Shown here piece after piece: positions 27,201 through 35,594 of a stretch of DNA of 64,000 nt (the stretch's first letter is position 1; the number at the start of each line of letters is the position of its first letter). This DNA is from Lates calcarifer. Taxonomy: Eukaryota; Chordata; Actinopteri; Centropomidae. The DNA is taken from contig NC_066842.1 of the NCBI RefSeq assembly GCF_001640805.2, forward strand, positions 24,079,598-24,143,597, given 5' to 3'. The position numbers and the translations under genes were made by a program. Below the pieces are notes generated by a model. The model saw only the letters and a program-made list of their open reading frames with translations, did no database searches and was not told the origin of the DNA.

Positions 27201-28678
27201 TTCAAGTTCTGTGCATTAAATCCAAATAATTCAGCCTAAAATTTAGGATTACTTAACTCTATTGAATTATTTGCATATAATTCACTTATATAATCTATTT
27301 TCCAGACAAATCCACACTGGCTAAGATTATTATTGGGTAGAAACCATCATTCCTTAAGGGTTTGTTTTTTTTTCAGTTTGAAAATGCCATTCTATATCTC
27401 AACAAAACACAGAAAGGACATAGACATGTTTAGGTCAACCATCACCACAATGAACACCAAAATCTGTTTTACTGACCACTTCCTTTCTGATTGATTCCAA
27501 ACATGCCACACAGACTATCCCACCTGACACTGCATCAAGTGCAACAACTCTGTTTCTGTGGCCTCATAGCAGGGAGCTGACCTGCAGCTCTCTCCAACCA
27601 AAGCTATGTCAGGAGTTTGACTAATAATTTAACAGTTTTTAACACTTAAATTTTACCTCGCTGGTGACTGGAAATAAACTACAACTTTTAAAAGGTTTCC
27701 TGTAGTTTGTAACAGAATCTCTGTGGTTCAGAGCTCAGTTTCAATCTTACACTCCTGTTTGTAGTTTTAGATATCAGCTGTATATAATGGTTTACTGATC
27801 CCGTTGATTGATCACTTTTATATAGCCAATTGGAGTTGTGTTAGGTTACTGCTAATCCTGCTAGTCCACATGAAAAGCTTCTTCCATCAGCCAACCAGTG
27901 GGAGCATTTTGTTTTGTACTCATCACAATAGCAGAACTTCATTAGCAGTGTTACTCTTCAATGAAAATTGGTCTTCACAACAAGATATGGACATATACAT
28001 ACAATGTGGTTAACGAATCATTTTTAAATATTCCACGGAAGAATAGTACAAAAGGAAACAGTCACAGTGAGCTGTCAGGTGAGGAGCTTTTTGCAGCAAA
28101 ACTTTTTCATATGAAATTAGTGGATTCATTCACAGTGGAAAAGATGGTGTAAAAAATTTTGTTGAGTTTAACTCTGACATGCAAATTTTTACTACTGACC
28201 CATACCTAACTGTATTGACAGTGCTACCTTTTAAGTGAATGGAGAACTGGAGAGTCCAAAATGGAGGAAGCTATTGTAGCTTACTAGCTCTGTTGTAGTT
28301 TCCTAGCTTGCTAACTGTTAATAAGAAAGATTTCTATGAGGGAAGCTTTTTCCTCTTTCAGTAACTCTTTGTCGAATAAAATGATCAGCAGTCCTGAGAA
28401 CAAATGCCTCTTACCCTGGTGCCCTGGCAGGCTTTATTCTGGTTGTAGACCTTGTGCTGTGCCCTTTTGTCCAGTTTGGTCCACAGAGCCTTGACCTTCC
28501 ATGTGCTGACTGCGGCCTTCAGCAAGCTGTAGAAGTTGCCATAGTCCAGAGGATCCAAATCCAGCTGCCTGCAGAGGATGCTAAAGGCCTGCAGGGTCCC
28601 TTTACAGGTGGATGCCTGAACAAAGTTCTCAAAGAGCTGGCTGGCCTGTGCTGTACGTTCATCCTCTGTCTCACCCAT
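5091..28678 (-). CDS. mical2: MICAL2 (F-actin methionine monooxygenase), 21 coding exons, 3' end not seen
   Basis: Molecular oxidation of actin methionines by a flavin monooxygenase is the known MICAL activity; MICAL2 acts largely in the nucleus on the actin/MRTF-SRF pathway. The exons listed separately below join in a single open frame of about 1165 codons. Seen in order: N-terminal MICAL region (1-88), FAD-binding GGGPCG motif (about 93-98), IGADGR motif (about 219-224), VGDSLLEPFWPMG motif (about 396-408), calponin-homology domain (about 514-628), basic clusters LPRKRIPR (about 653-660) and KRRRKG (about 672-677), an acidic and Ser/Pro-rich linker (about 690-1070), then the start of a LIM domain (about 1120 on). 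The order and the local similarity match MICAL2 better than MICAL1 or MICAL3. The remaining LIM half and the C-terminus were not found below 5091, so they probably lie outside the window. The a or b paralogue is unresolved. Confidence 0.93.
6390..6482 (-). CDS. mical2: MICAL2 exon: TVGKVSSxI
   Basis: It encodes [20 protein letters not shown] and [11 protein letters not shown], matching the human TVGKVSSGIG...LYMNDHRPK segment just before the LIM domain. The acceptor aactttag at 6483 is required by frame; an alternative cgcacag at 6476 would introduce a stop. The donor is GTAAGA. Confidence 0.88.
7231..7731 (-). CDS. mical2: MICAL2 large Ser/Pro-rich linker exon (501 bp)
   Basis: This is an uninterrupted 167-codon exon in phase 0 at both ends. 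It starts [20 protein letters not shown] and ends [14 protein letters not shown]. It contains Ser runs and few hydrophobic residues, suggesting disorder. The acceptor is tcttctgtag and the donor GTAATA. I do not recognise a direct human counterpart, so it may be fish-specific or alternatively spliced. Confidence 0.78.
8706..8840 (-). CDS. mical2: MICAL2 linker exon: REFxxxxIKERAxxLSSMF
   Basis: It encodes [20 protein letters not shown] and [20 protein letters not shown] followed by PAESQ. It corresponds to the human MICAL2 segment with [20 protein letters not shown]. It has 135 bases in phase 0. The acceptor is accctgcag. Confidence 0.9.
8968..9189 (-). CDS. mical2: MICAL2 linker exon, Ser/Pro-rich
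   Basis: It encodes [20 protein letters not shown], then a Ser/Pro stretch ending [13 protein letters not shown]. It has 222 bases in phase 0. The acceptor is ctcttccag and the donor GTGAAT. Confidence 0.82.
9354..9533 (-). CDS. mical2: MICAL2 linker exon, Ser/Pro and acidic
   Basis: It encodes [20 protein letters not shown], then [19 protein letters not shown] and a proline run ending PARPKWQ. It has 180 bases in phase 0. The acceptor is ttgcttcag and the donor GTATGC. It is low-complexity and probably disordered. Confidence 0.82.
10148..10276 (-). CDS. mical2: MICAL2 exon: [15 protein letters not shown]
   Basis: It encodes [20 protein letters not shown] and [18 protein letters not shown], matching the conserved [15 protein letters not shown] of MICAL2. 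A closer AG at 10263 would give an in-frame stop, so the phase favours the upstream AG at 10277. The donor is GTGAGA. Confidence 0.87.
10548..10616 (-). CDS. mical2: MICAL2 exon: second half of bipartite NLS
   Basis: It has 69 bases in phase 0 and encodes [20 protein letters not shown] followed by LSE. KRRRKG is the second basic arm of the MICAL2 NLS. The acceptor is tctgtcacag and the donor GTAAGT. Confidence 0.9.
11053..11147 (-). CDS. mical2: MICAL2 exon: first half of bipartite NLS
   Basis: It encodes [20 protein letters not shown] then [11 protein letters not shown]. The LPRKRxPR cluster corresponds to the first basic arm of the MICAL2 nuclear-localisation signal. The acceptor is attttgcag and the donor GTACAG. 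Confidence 0.87.
11148..13222. other. MICAL2 intron, no feature recognised
   Basis: There are AT-rich stretches and no coding block with splice signals. Confidence 0.55.
13223..13419 (-). CDS. mical2: MICAL2 exon: CH domain, second half
   Basis: It encodes [40 protein letters not shown] and [20 protein letters not shown]. The frame of the next exon requires the donor GTCAGT at 13222. A stronger-looking GTAAAC at 13232 would leave the following conserved exon out of frame, so I chose 13223, with moderate certainty about the boundary. Confidence 0.88.
14520..14700. repeat. teleost interspersed repeat fragment (AGGCAA...TTTGTACAATAC type)
   Basis: GGCAAGGCAAATTAATTTGT, CATTCAAAGCACTTTACATA and AAAAGCAACATAAAGACAAT follow the order of a very common fish repeat. 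It is AT-rich and decayed, in a MICAL2 intron. Confidence 0.5.
15413..15560 (-). CDS. mical2: MICAL2 exon: CH domain, first half
   Basis: It encodes [40 protein letters not shown] and IHRQRPEL, the N-terminal half of a calponin-homology domain. The acceptor is tcctgcag and the donor GTAAGA. It joins the exon at 13419 within an Ile codon. Confidence 0.95.
15561..17645. other. MICAL2 intron, no feature recognised
   Basis: It lies between the linker and CH exons. There is one poly-A run near 16751. No element is assigned. Confidence 0.55.
17646..17736 (-). CDS. mical2: MICAL2 exon: FAD-to-CH linker
   Basis: It encodes [20 protein letters not shown] and [10 protein letters not shown], the linker between the monooxygenase and the CH domain. 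The acceptor is ctttctttcag and the donor GTGAGA. It ends in phase 1. Confidence 0.9.
18404..18530 (-). CDS. mical2: MICAL2 exon: end of FAD domain
   Basis: It encodes [20 protein letters not shown] and [20 protein letters not shown] followed by HQ. The acceptor is ttccttag and the donor GTATAC. Confidence 0.93.
19492..19607 (-). CDS. mical2: MICAL2 exon: [13 protein letters not shown]
   Basis: It continues the flavin site with [20 protein letters not shown] and [19 protein letters not shown]. The acceptor is tgcttacag and the donor GTGTGT, a weaker but phase-consistent site. Confidence 0.94.
19733..19990 (-). CDS. mical2: MICAL2 exon: VGDSLLE motif
   Basis: It encodes [55 protein letters not shown] and ends [14 protein letters not shown], the third flavoprotein motif. 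It has 258 bases in phase 0 at both ends. The acceptor is tgcatacag and the donor GTAATG. Confidence 0.95.
20327..20503. mobile_element. 177-bp MITE with terminal inverted repeats
   Basis: The ends are CACCTATCAGCCACAACATTA and its reverse complement near 20483-20503, flanked by TA on each side (20325-20326, 20504-20505). The interior (GTCAAAG-like, AACATCCA, AAGGTTTCCCAGCAGAA) resembles pieces of a longer Tc1/mariner-type fish transposon. That makes it an internally deleted non-autonomous copy. It lies in a MICAL2 intron. Confidence 0.8.
21244..21294. repeat. (TG)n microsatellite
   Basis: About 25 uninterrupted TG units are followed by a G-rich tract, in a MICAL2 intron. It is likely length-polymorphic. 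Confidence 0.95.
21822..21846. repeat. (TA)n microsatellite
   Basis: A run of about 12 TA units lies in the same MICAL2 intron. Confidence 0.85.
22819..22919 (-). CDS. mical2: MICAL2 exon: monooxygenase domain
   Basis: It encodes [20 protein letters not shown] and [14 protein letters not shown], near-identical to vertebrate MICAL2. The acceptor is tgttttcag and the donor GTGAGC. Confidence 0.95.
23002..23157 (-). CDS. mical2: MICAL2 exon: monooxygenase domain
   Basis: It encodes [20 protein letters not shown] and the [19 protein letters not shown] block followed by LELKEET. Its length is 156 bases with phase 1 at both ends. The acceptor is cttttgtcag and the donor GTGAGG. Confidence 0.94.
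23389..23417. repeat. (CA)n microsatellite, interrupted
   Basis: ACACACACAC units are interrupted once by TA, between two MICAL2 exons. Confidence 0.85.
23668..23769 (-). CDS. mical2: MICAL2 exon: IGADGR motif
   Basis: It encodes [19 protein letters not shown] then [14 protein letters not shown], the second conserved flavoprotein (DG) motif. Acceptor cccctcag and donor GTGAGA keep phase 1 at both ends. Confidence 0.93.
24162..24278 (-). CDS. mical2: MICAL2 exon: monooxygenase domain
   Basis: It encodes [20 protein letters not shown] and [18 protein letters not shown], a block highly conserved in MICALs. Donor GTGAGT and acceptor ccacttcag fit the phase of both neighbours. Confidence 0.93.
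25311..25518 (-). CDS. mical2: MICAL2 exon: FAD-binding GGGPCG
   Basis: The exon begins [18 protein letters not shown], the dinucleotide-binding motif of the flavin monooxygenase, then [19 protein letters not shown] and [19 protein letters not shown]. Acceptor cccaatcag and donor GTGAGT are good. It starts in phase 0 and ends in phase 1, completing a Ser codon with the next exon. Confidence 0.95.
25609..26060 (-). mobile_element. Tc1-like transposon remnant
   Basis: It starts CAGTGCATCTGGAGAGTATT after a TA dinucleotide (25607-25608), a typical Tc1 terminal inverted repeat, followed by the usual AT-rich subterminal region. Minus-strand coding then resumes with [20 protein letters not shown], the N-terminal DNA-binding part of a Tc1 transposase. 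The catalytic domain and the second terminus are absent. It lies in a MICAL2 intron. Confidence 0.8.
26061..28414. other. MICAL2 intron between the start exon and the FAD exon
   Basis: Beyond the Tc1 remnant I see no coding exon or recognisable element. Confidence 0.55.
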
Positions 28679-28814
28679 CTGTTCTGATGGTAATCTCCCC
28701 TAATACTTCCTCTCTTCTTCCTCCCCTGCTTCCCTCTCCCGATCACTCCTTCCACACTTCCACACACTCAGTACTGGATTCCTATGATGTATGTGCCACC
28801 ATGCTCAGCTGGTT
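28415..28814 (-). CDS. mical2: MICAL2 exon with start codon (CDS 28415-28678)
   Basis: The acceptor (tttctttcag) is at 28815 and the donor (GTAAGA) is just below 28415. The ATG at 28678 opens [19 protein letters not shown], the typical MICAL2 N-terminus, followed by [13 protein letters not shown]. The upper 136 bases are 5' untranslated. The exon codes 88 residues and ends in phase 0. Confidence 0.93.
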
Positions 28815-30414
28815 CTGAAAGAAAGAAATAACATGGATGATTTTTAGAGAGACACAAGAGACTGGAAATAAAATCATTCTTGTACCTGCTGATCAGTCCT
28901 ACATCCTGTCACTATAATTTATGGGCAAAATAACATACTATTACCTTCTATTGCATGACATTACATTTTTCAAGTCTTGTTATTGTGTTTTACTTTCTAA
29001 CTACAAACTTGGACTTGGAACACCACTTGGAGCTGATGGATAACAAGACAGGATTTAACAGAGCAATGCAGCCAGAGATATCAAAGAAACTGCTAGCTAA
29101 AGCTATGCTAATCAATATATTTATAGTAACAATGGATCACATAACTCTATTTACAGTGAGAGGCGCTGCTCTTAGTGACAAACCCTTGGAGAATTATTGC
29201 CAAACTCTGAAATTCTCCCCCGTACAACAGAGGTTTTAGTGTCAGTGTTTCAGCTCACTGTTTTGGGTTTGTTTAAGTCTTCCACCATATTTACTTTATA
29301 AGATGAATATACAGTATGCAAGTCATGTTTACAGCTTGTTCTGCTTTCATAAATTTAGCTAATTAACTTAATTTGAAACATAAATAAAATATAACAGTTA
29401 AATGTAATAAATAAAATGTTTTAATACTGACTTAAATATTTTATTCTGCATAGCTCAACTTACTCTGACCTGTTTACACCTTACCATAATAAAATCTAGT
29501 CCTTCCATTACTACATGAAGTCCTACTCTGTTTTTGGTTGAAGATTGTGACTGTGATAAAAATCTCTCAAAATCATTCAAATTTTACTTGTGCATCAGTC
29601 TTGAATCACCCTTCCTGGTCTTGCAAAAGCCATGATGTGCATCGTCCTCTGCAAAACATGATTAGAAATTAGAAATTGTAAAAGGGAGAGGTCACATTCC
29701 AAATATAAGGAATGTCTGCAGCTTGCATTGAAAATAAATTGCAGAGGTCAACATGTTGCCTTATTTAGCTAGAAATGTCATGTCCTGCATTCTGTATGGG
29801 CTATTCAGAGACATATATCTCTTTACAAGCTTACAGCTCCAGCCAACAACAAGCCTGCTGAGTTCAGTCATTAATTAAGTTGTACACACTTTTGTTTCCA
29901 CAACAAAGATATTTTCCTCCTCCAGCTCCACTGAATGCCTGATAGGATTATGACTGAGTGTGTCTGGGAAGGGTTCAGCTGAGCAGTCATGGGAGAAGCT
30001 CAAACACTGTAGCTGCAGGCATACAGACAAAAAACACACAATTTGGTGAGGCACAGGAAAAACATTTAGACATTTAGGAAAAACACCCCACCCCCCGTCC
30101 CTCTCTCCCAAATCCATTGGTCTTTCTGGCATCAAAGCCAAAGCAGAACTTTGAGTGTTAATGTTTGTTTACTTGACAGTTAAGTTTTTGTACATACTAA
30201 CAGAATCCCAAAAACCTTTCAACTGAGGTGTTAGTCTGCCCTGACAATGTTGCTTGTTTCTTTCTGAACAGCTGAATAGAAGCAGAACATTACCCTCAGC
30301 AATGCATGCATGCCTACGAAGCCACCCGTCAACAATGCCATTAAGAAGGAAGTTCTGGTGCTTTTCCATCGACAGTGAACAAGAACAGTGCACTAGATAT
30401 TCTAGATATTCATA

Positions 30415-30880
30415 CTTTACTGTACTACATTACAGTTCAACTGCTATCATATTTCTCATCTCAACTGATGGTTCAACTGCTTTCAGCTTATACAGTAAAA
30501 TAGTTATCAACTAACACTTGAATTATTTTGACACTTCAGCAGACAGCTGCTGACAGTATGATATATAACTGATATTTCAACTGCTTTCACTACTCACATA
30601 ACAACTGACACTTACACCTCTTACAGTGCACACACTTCAGCTACCTCTAGCACCTCAGCTTCAGCTCCAATTTTTTTATTGCCTCCATCATTTAGAGTTC
30701 AACTGTTTTCATGGCTCAGGCATCAGTTGACATTTCAGCTGCTTACACTGACTGTTTGCTTTAACTACTTTCAGTGTTTACAGAAAAACTAGACTTTCAG
30801 CAATAATAATACAGCTTCAACAAGCGCTTTGGAGTCTAACACTTACTGTGCTTACTACTTACATTTCAAACACCTTCAGT
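30415..30880. repeat. degenerate minisatellite-like array (TTCAACTGCTTTCAGT)
   Basis: Variants of TTCAACTGCTTTCA, CATTTCAGCTGCTTACAC and CACTTCAGC recur every 20-40 bases over about 450 bases, with GTGCTTAC-type spacers. The copies are strongly diverged. It lies in the MICAL2 first intron. Confidence 0.5.
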
Positions 30881-31423
30881 GCTTCAAATACAACAGTGAG
30901 TGCCCAAACTTTATCTGGAACTGCATACACCATTTTACATGGAAACATTTGAACTTGTTTGCAGAGTATGTGAGCACACATTTTCTACTGAAAATGTCAC
31001 CTTTTCCAGTCTGAATATAATGCTTTATCTGATACTGACCAATGAATTCAGTCTATATCCCAAACTCTACCCAACAACAGACTCTTAAGTTATTTGAAAC
31101 TGATACCACATGTTTCCTGGATAACATCTGTGTTATCACTGATCACTGAAAGCCTCTCAGCACTATTCTCACTATTACAGTCATGGAATCTGCTGTCCTG
31201 GAGGAGCTGGGAGACAGATACTGGTTCACTCTCTTATACACACACAGCGCACATACACCAGCTTAAACACATGCATCACACAGGCACATAGTGTCCAACA
31301 GGACTGAAACAAAATCACCTGTGGATGTGCGCTGTGTGCATGCAAGTGTGCGTCATGGCAAGAGAAAGTGCATGTTGCGTGAGGACAACACCTGGTCAGT
31401 CTTTTACTTTGTGCCAACCTCCC

Positions 31424-31450
31424 ACCCCCACCCCCACCCCCACACACACA
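31424..31450. repeat. (CCCCCA)n / CA simple repeat
   Basis: Four CCACCC-type units run into a short CA tract, in the MICAL2 first intron. Confidence 0.8.
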
Positions 31451-32394
31451 CTTTCTCTTTAAGTCCTTGAGTGGCCCAATGGGGGTCTCAGATCTCTGCT
31501 ACCTGGCAGCAGACAGTAGCTTCTCAATTACAATTAGCCCACACAGACACACACACACAACCCTTAGGCCTTTTGTAATATTACAAATGTAGCCAGCTAA
31601 TTAATTTCCAGAGCTTTCATATTTGTTTTCTGGACAACTTATTGAATGCAAGACATAATCAAACATTCCCATAATCAATATTTTCCTTACTGAAGACAGT
31701 GGGAGTACTTGTCAGTTCATCCTTTTGGATCTCATCCATAAAGGGAACTATAAGACACAGTGACATGGAAAAAGGATATTCAAGGAATTTGTTTGGAAAC
31801 AACATCCTCAGCTCAGAGGCTGACTGCCCTACTTGTGTGTGGTTCTGATGACCAGACGTGATTTAACATAACTCACACTGCCTCACTGGGTCAAGAGAAG
31901 GATACAGCAGTACACACAGAAACAGTGTGCACCAATATACAGAGCTAAGCTAAAAGGGTATGGGAAAGATCACAGCCTTTGGAAGTTGTACTGTATATAA
32001 CGTCTGGCAGGATACATTGTGGGAGTCTTGGTACAGGAAGTAGTTAACTTGGTATCTGTTTCTAAATTTGTGTGTGGGTGTGTATATGTGAGTGTTTGAA
32101 TGTGTAAGGGTCTTCAACTGACATGTAACAGCTTGGATCATTTGCAATCAACAAAATTTGAAGAGTGCTACAGAGATGATATATTTTTAGCCCAACCCAA
32201 AGGTCAGCATCACCCTGGTTCCTTCAACAAAAAGCCAATGGGATTTTTTATTGGCTTTTGGATTATTGCACAAAATTAGCTCTGTTTTGTTTGAGCAAAT
32301 TAATCAGTTGGAATTGGAAGAGTCAGAGGTTTTCAAAGCCTGACACTGTGCCGCCCCTCCAGACAAAGTTTAAAAAGCTGAGAGCCACAGTATG

Positions 32395-32570
32395 GAGCTA
32401 AAGTTGGGATGTGCTTAGCTTAGGTTAGCATAGCGTAAAGAATGGAGGCAGTAAAAAACTGCTAGGCTGGCCAACCAACAACTCTAAAGCTGCTTAATTA
32501 ACACCTTCTACCTGAGCTGTTTAATCATTATACAAGACTGGCTGACACTTCCTGGTCAATAGCACTAGCT
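32395..32570 (+). repeat. fragment of the same TTAGC-rich repeat
   Basis: GCTTAGCTTAGGTTAGCATAG, the CTAGGCTGGCC block and CTCTAAAGCTGCTTAATTAACAC match the middle of the repeat seen again at 40880-41270. Confidence 0.45.
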
Positions 32571-32979
32571 TTCTAATAGTTACACAGTGGTAGTGACAAA
32601 AGCATCTTTACATGAGGGACGAGCACACTAAAGCAGATGAAAACATTTAGACAATGGAACAGGGAAGGACGAATGCCCTTGCCACATTGTAATTTGAAAA
32701 TTAATTAATTACTGGACTTCTCTGACAAATGACAAATCTATGTGATATTGTAAGCTACAGTTATGAGTGGTGATTGATAACTGTGTGGCCTAAGGTAGAA
32801 GGAGATGAGTTAAACAGTTCATGTTACATGCACATGCAGTTCAACTCTTAAGTGATTATGCAGAAAGTCTGAAGTTGATAGGTTTCATTGCATTTCTGTT
32901 TCAGGTAATTGGCGTATGCAAGTCAACACTGTCTGAGAAAATAGGCATTTCTCCGTGCACTCATCTGCCAAATGTAGAT

Positions 32980-33215
32980 TTGAACTCATCCAACACCTGC
33001 CCTGTTCACCTGATTTGACACCGTCTGACTACTTCCTCTTTCCCCAAGATGAAGAGGCAGCTCAGTGGTCACCATTTTGACAGTGATGATGATGCCATTG
33101 TTGCTGTGGACCATTATCATTGACAGACTACAGGAGCTTGAAAACAGACATAATGAAAATTGCATCTTCTGCATAGATATGACAAAATGGCTCGACAGAA
33201 GCCCCTACAAAATTT
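32980..33215 (+). mobile_element. mariner-family transposase remnant (C-terminal part)
   Basis: One plus-strand frame reads LTPSDYFLFPKMKRQLSGHH (spanning a frame change) then FDSDDDAIVAVDHY, close to the SPDLxPSDYxLFP...HH/RFxSDDxVIxAV block around the third catalytic Asp of mariner transposases. It ends with a decayed MTKW block resembling RWTKC. Stops and frameshifts are present, so it is a fossil. Confidence 0.55.
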
Positions 33216-34764
33216 CAACAGAGTAGCCCTGGACATACTTTCACTTACACAAAATTTGGTATAACATCCCAAGACTTACAAAAAAAGCAAAAAAAAACTG
33301 TGACAGCGCTGCGAATTTCAGTCCTTTGCCTTTCAACATTTTTATGGTCTAGTCTTAAGTAAAGATCAATGTAATACAGAACAACATAATGCATGTTTGG
33401 TGCATTTTCTAGGGCTGCATGTGGACACAGGAAGTGATACAACATGTGCAATACATCATGTCTGCCCCCCTGCACCTCACTTAGGAAACTGCATCTTACT
33501 TGCTTGTGCAGTGTACATGGCTGCGTCCACCAGCATCCCACTAGCTCCCCCAACATATACAAAGGTCCAAGGGTCAGGATAAGTCATGCCTGGAAGCTAT
33601 TAAAGGTTATGTTTGTAACAGCATAGAATCAGGTTACCAGTCACCTGAGGCACAAGAAACTCTAGCAGACAGGTGACATGTAGAGCAGGGGAACTGTGTC
33701 ACTTGGCTGCAGACAAAGAGACCTCATCTTACAAAACATGCAGCTTGTCAATATTTCCTTGGCATAAAACTGCCCCATTTCCAGAGGGCAGTGTCCACCT
33801 TTGTGTCAGTGGTAGCCATCTACACCATTACCAACTTAAAAGACTCATTTATTTCAGGGTACTAAATTATGCCACTGCCTGTGAATTAACCATTTGCTCT
33901 ATCAACACATTATAAAATGGGAAAGCACTAATGCAAAAGTGTTGTTTTTTCTGGCTTTTACTCTTTCAAACAGCATCTTTTGGTTTTTGTTTGCCTTTAA
34001 GGGAATTCTTGCAAAGAGCTACAACACAGGCAGAACATCTCAAACAATCCTCACCACAATCCTACACTTGGCAGCCTTAACTGATCCAGTCTGCCTATGT
34101 TATCACTTTTCCTGTTTAGGAAAGAGCCCTCAAAATGTCACCATCATGTACATGTGGCATAATACTGGATTGTCATTTTTCTGTCAGTACTACTCACAGA
34201 ATACAGATACACGCGCTGAACTTTATCTACTTTACCCAGAAACTGCGTTCATTAAGCTGGGAAGACACTGTACAGATTAGACCAGATTTTTAACCCTAAA
34301 TTAGTCACCCCAACATATTGCTTGACATTCAGCTTGAAGGCTTTTGGGCGACCCATGTTTCCTGTTTCACTCTACACTGTAGTCAATAGACTTTTGCAGG
34401 AGGACCTCATGATTTATAATTACCTCAAGATTGTTAGATTTTTTTTCCTCACTAAAATGGATGTTCACTGAAAAAAAGATGTGTCCTATCTGTGATGCAA
34501 TGAAAATATTGAATATCTTACGAGGATGTAATGTAAATTGATTTCAGTGTGTTTTGGAGCCATTTAAAGAGTTTTCATTTTCATTATTGCAATAATTAAT
34601 TTGGCCAGGATAATTGTGATATGAAACTGTTATACTGTCCCATGCCTACTACACTGACAGTCAAATAAAGGCAAAATGATAGTAGATTTACACACAGCAA
34701 AGTGTATTAAAAGTATCTGATACTTCTCAAAGTATCTTTAAGCACAGTCAAAAAATGTGAAATG

Positions 34765-34920
34765 CAGGTCTAAAAACCGGGAACCCGCTGGACCCCACAA
34801 GTTTAAATGGCTGTTTGAGAGGGTTGGTTAGGTTAGGTTAGAATTAGATTTAGGTTTAGGGTTGGGGTATGGTTAGGCAGTCAGTTGTAATGGTTAAGGT
34901 TAGGGTAAGGGGCTAGGAAA
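34765..34920 (+). repeat. degenerate telomere-like (GGTTAGG)n stretch
   Basis: GGTTGGTTAGGTTAGGTTAG, TTTAGGTTTAGGGTTGGGG and GGTTAAGGTTAGGGTAAGGG form an imperfect TTAGGG-type array about 110 bases long, preceded by an ACCGGGAACCCGCTGGACCC unit. It is probably part of an interspersed repeat rather than a true telomere scar. Confidence 0.55.
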
Positions 34921-35594
34921 TAGGGCCTCCACAAAGATAGGTGTACAAGGATGTATGTATGTATGTGTGTGTGCGTGTGTGTGCATGTGTGCTAATGTCT
35001 GAGAGAGGGATCGAAGCTGAGTCAACAAGTTCCTGCCCAGACAGACAAGATGCCAAGAGAGGGGAAAAGCACAGAGCAAAAGAGACCAGAGACAAATCAA
35101 GTCTGTAGACAGGGATAGAGCCAGGCAGACAGGGAGATGTAGAAAGCAGTGTTGCAGATTCTTTGGTTATTAAATTTATGAAATTCAAATGTGACCACAA
35201 AGAGAGACTTGGCCAAGAGACGTGCTGCCGCTGAATGTGATGTGATTAGGTTCAGCAGCAATGATTTGCTCTGAAAACAGGAAATATGAACAGCTGGAAT
35301 GTCAGAAGTGTGGACCTGCTGTTTCTTCTCAAGAACACACAAATCTGCTGCATCAGTCCAAAAGACTGACAATGAATTGCTAAAAGACGTAGATGTAGAG
35401 CAATATCCACTAATAAACAAGTTTTCAATAACACAAAATTATATATCAAAATGATCAAATAATGAATGTTATTTGTATGACCTTTGCTTTAAACCTTATC
35501 CATATTCAGTGATACTGAATCTAACAGTTCAGCTTTCAAAGTCCAGCACCAGTCTCCATTATGAGCAATGTTCCCCCTAAGTTTTCATGTGACA

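Noticed and set aside
33894..34280. 128-codon plus-strand open frame
   Set aside because: No family resemblance and intron-like composition; likely a chance frame.
34800..34920. Chromosome-fusion telomere scar
   Set aside because: Repeats are on one strand only, imperfect and short, and attached to a unit that looks like an interspersed repeat.
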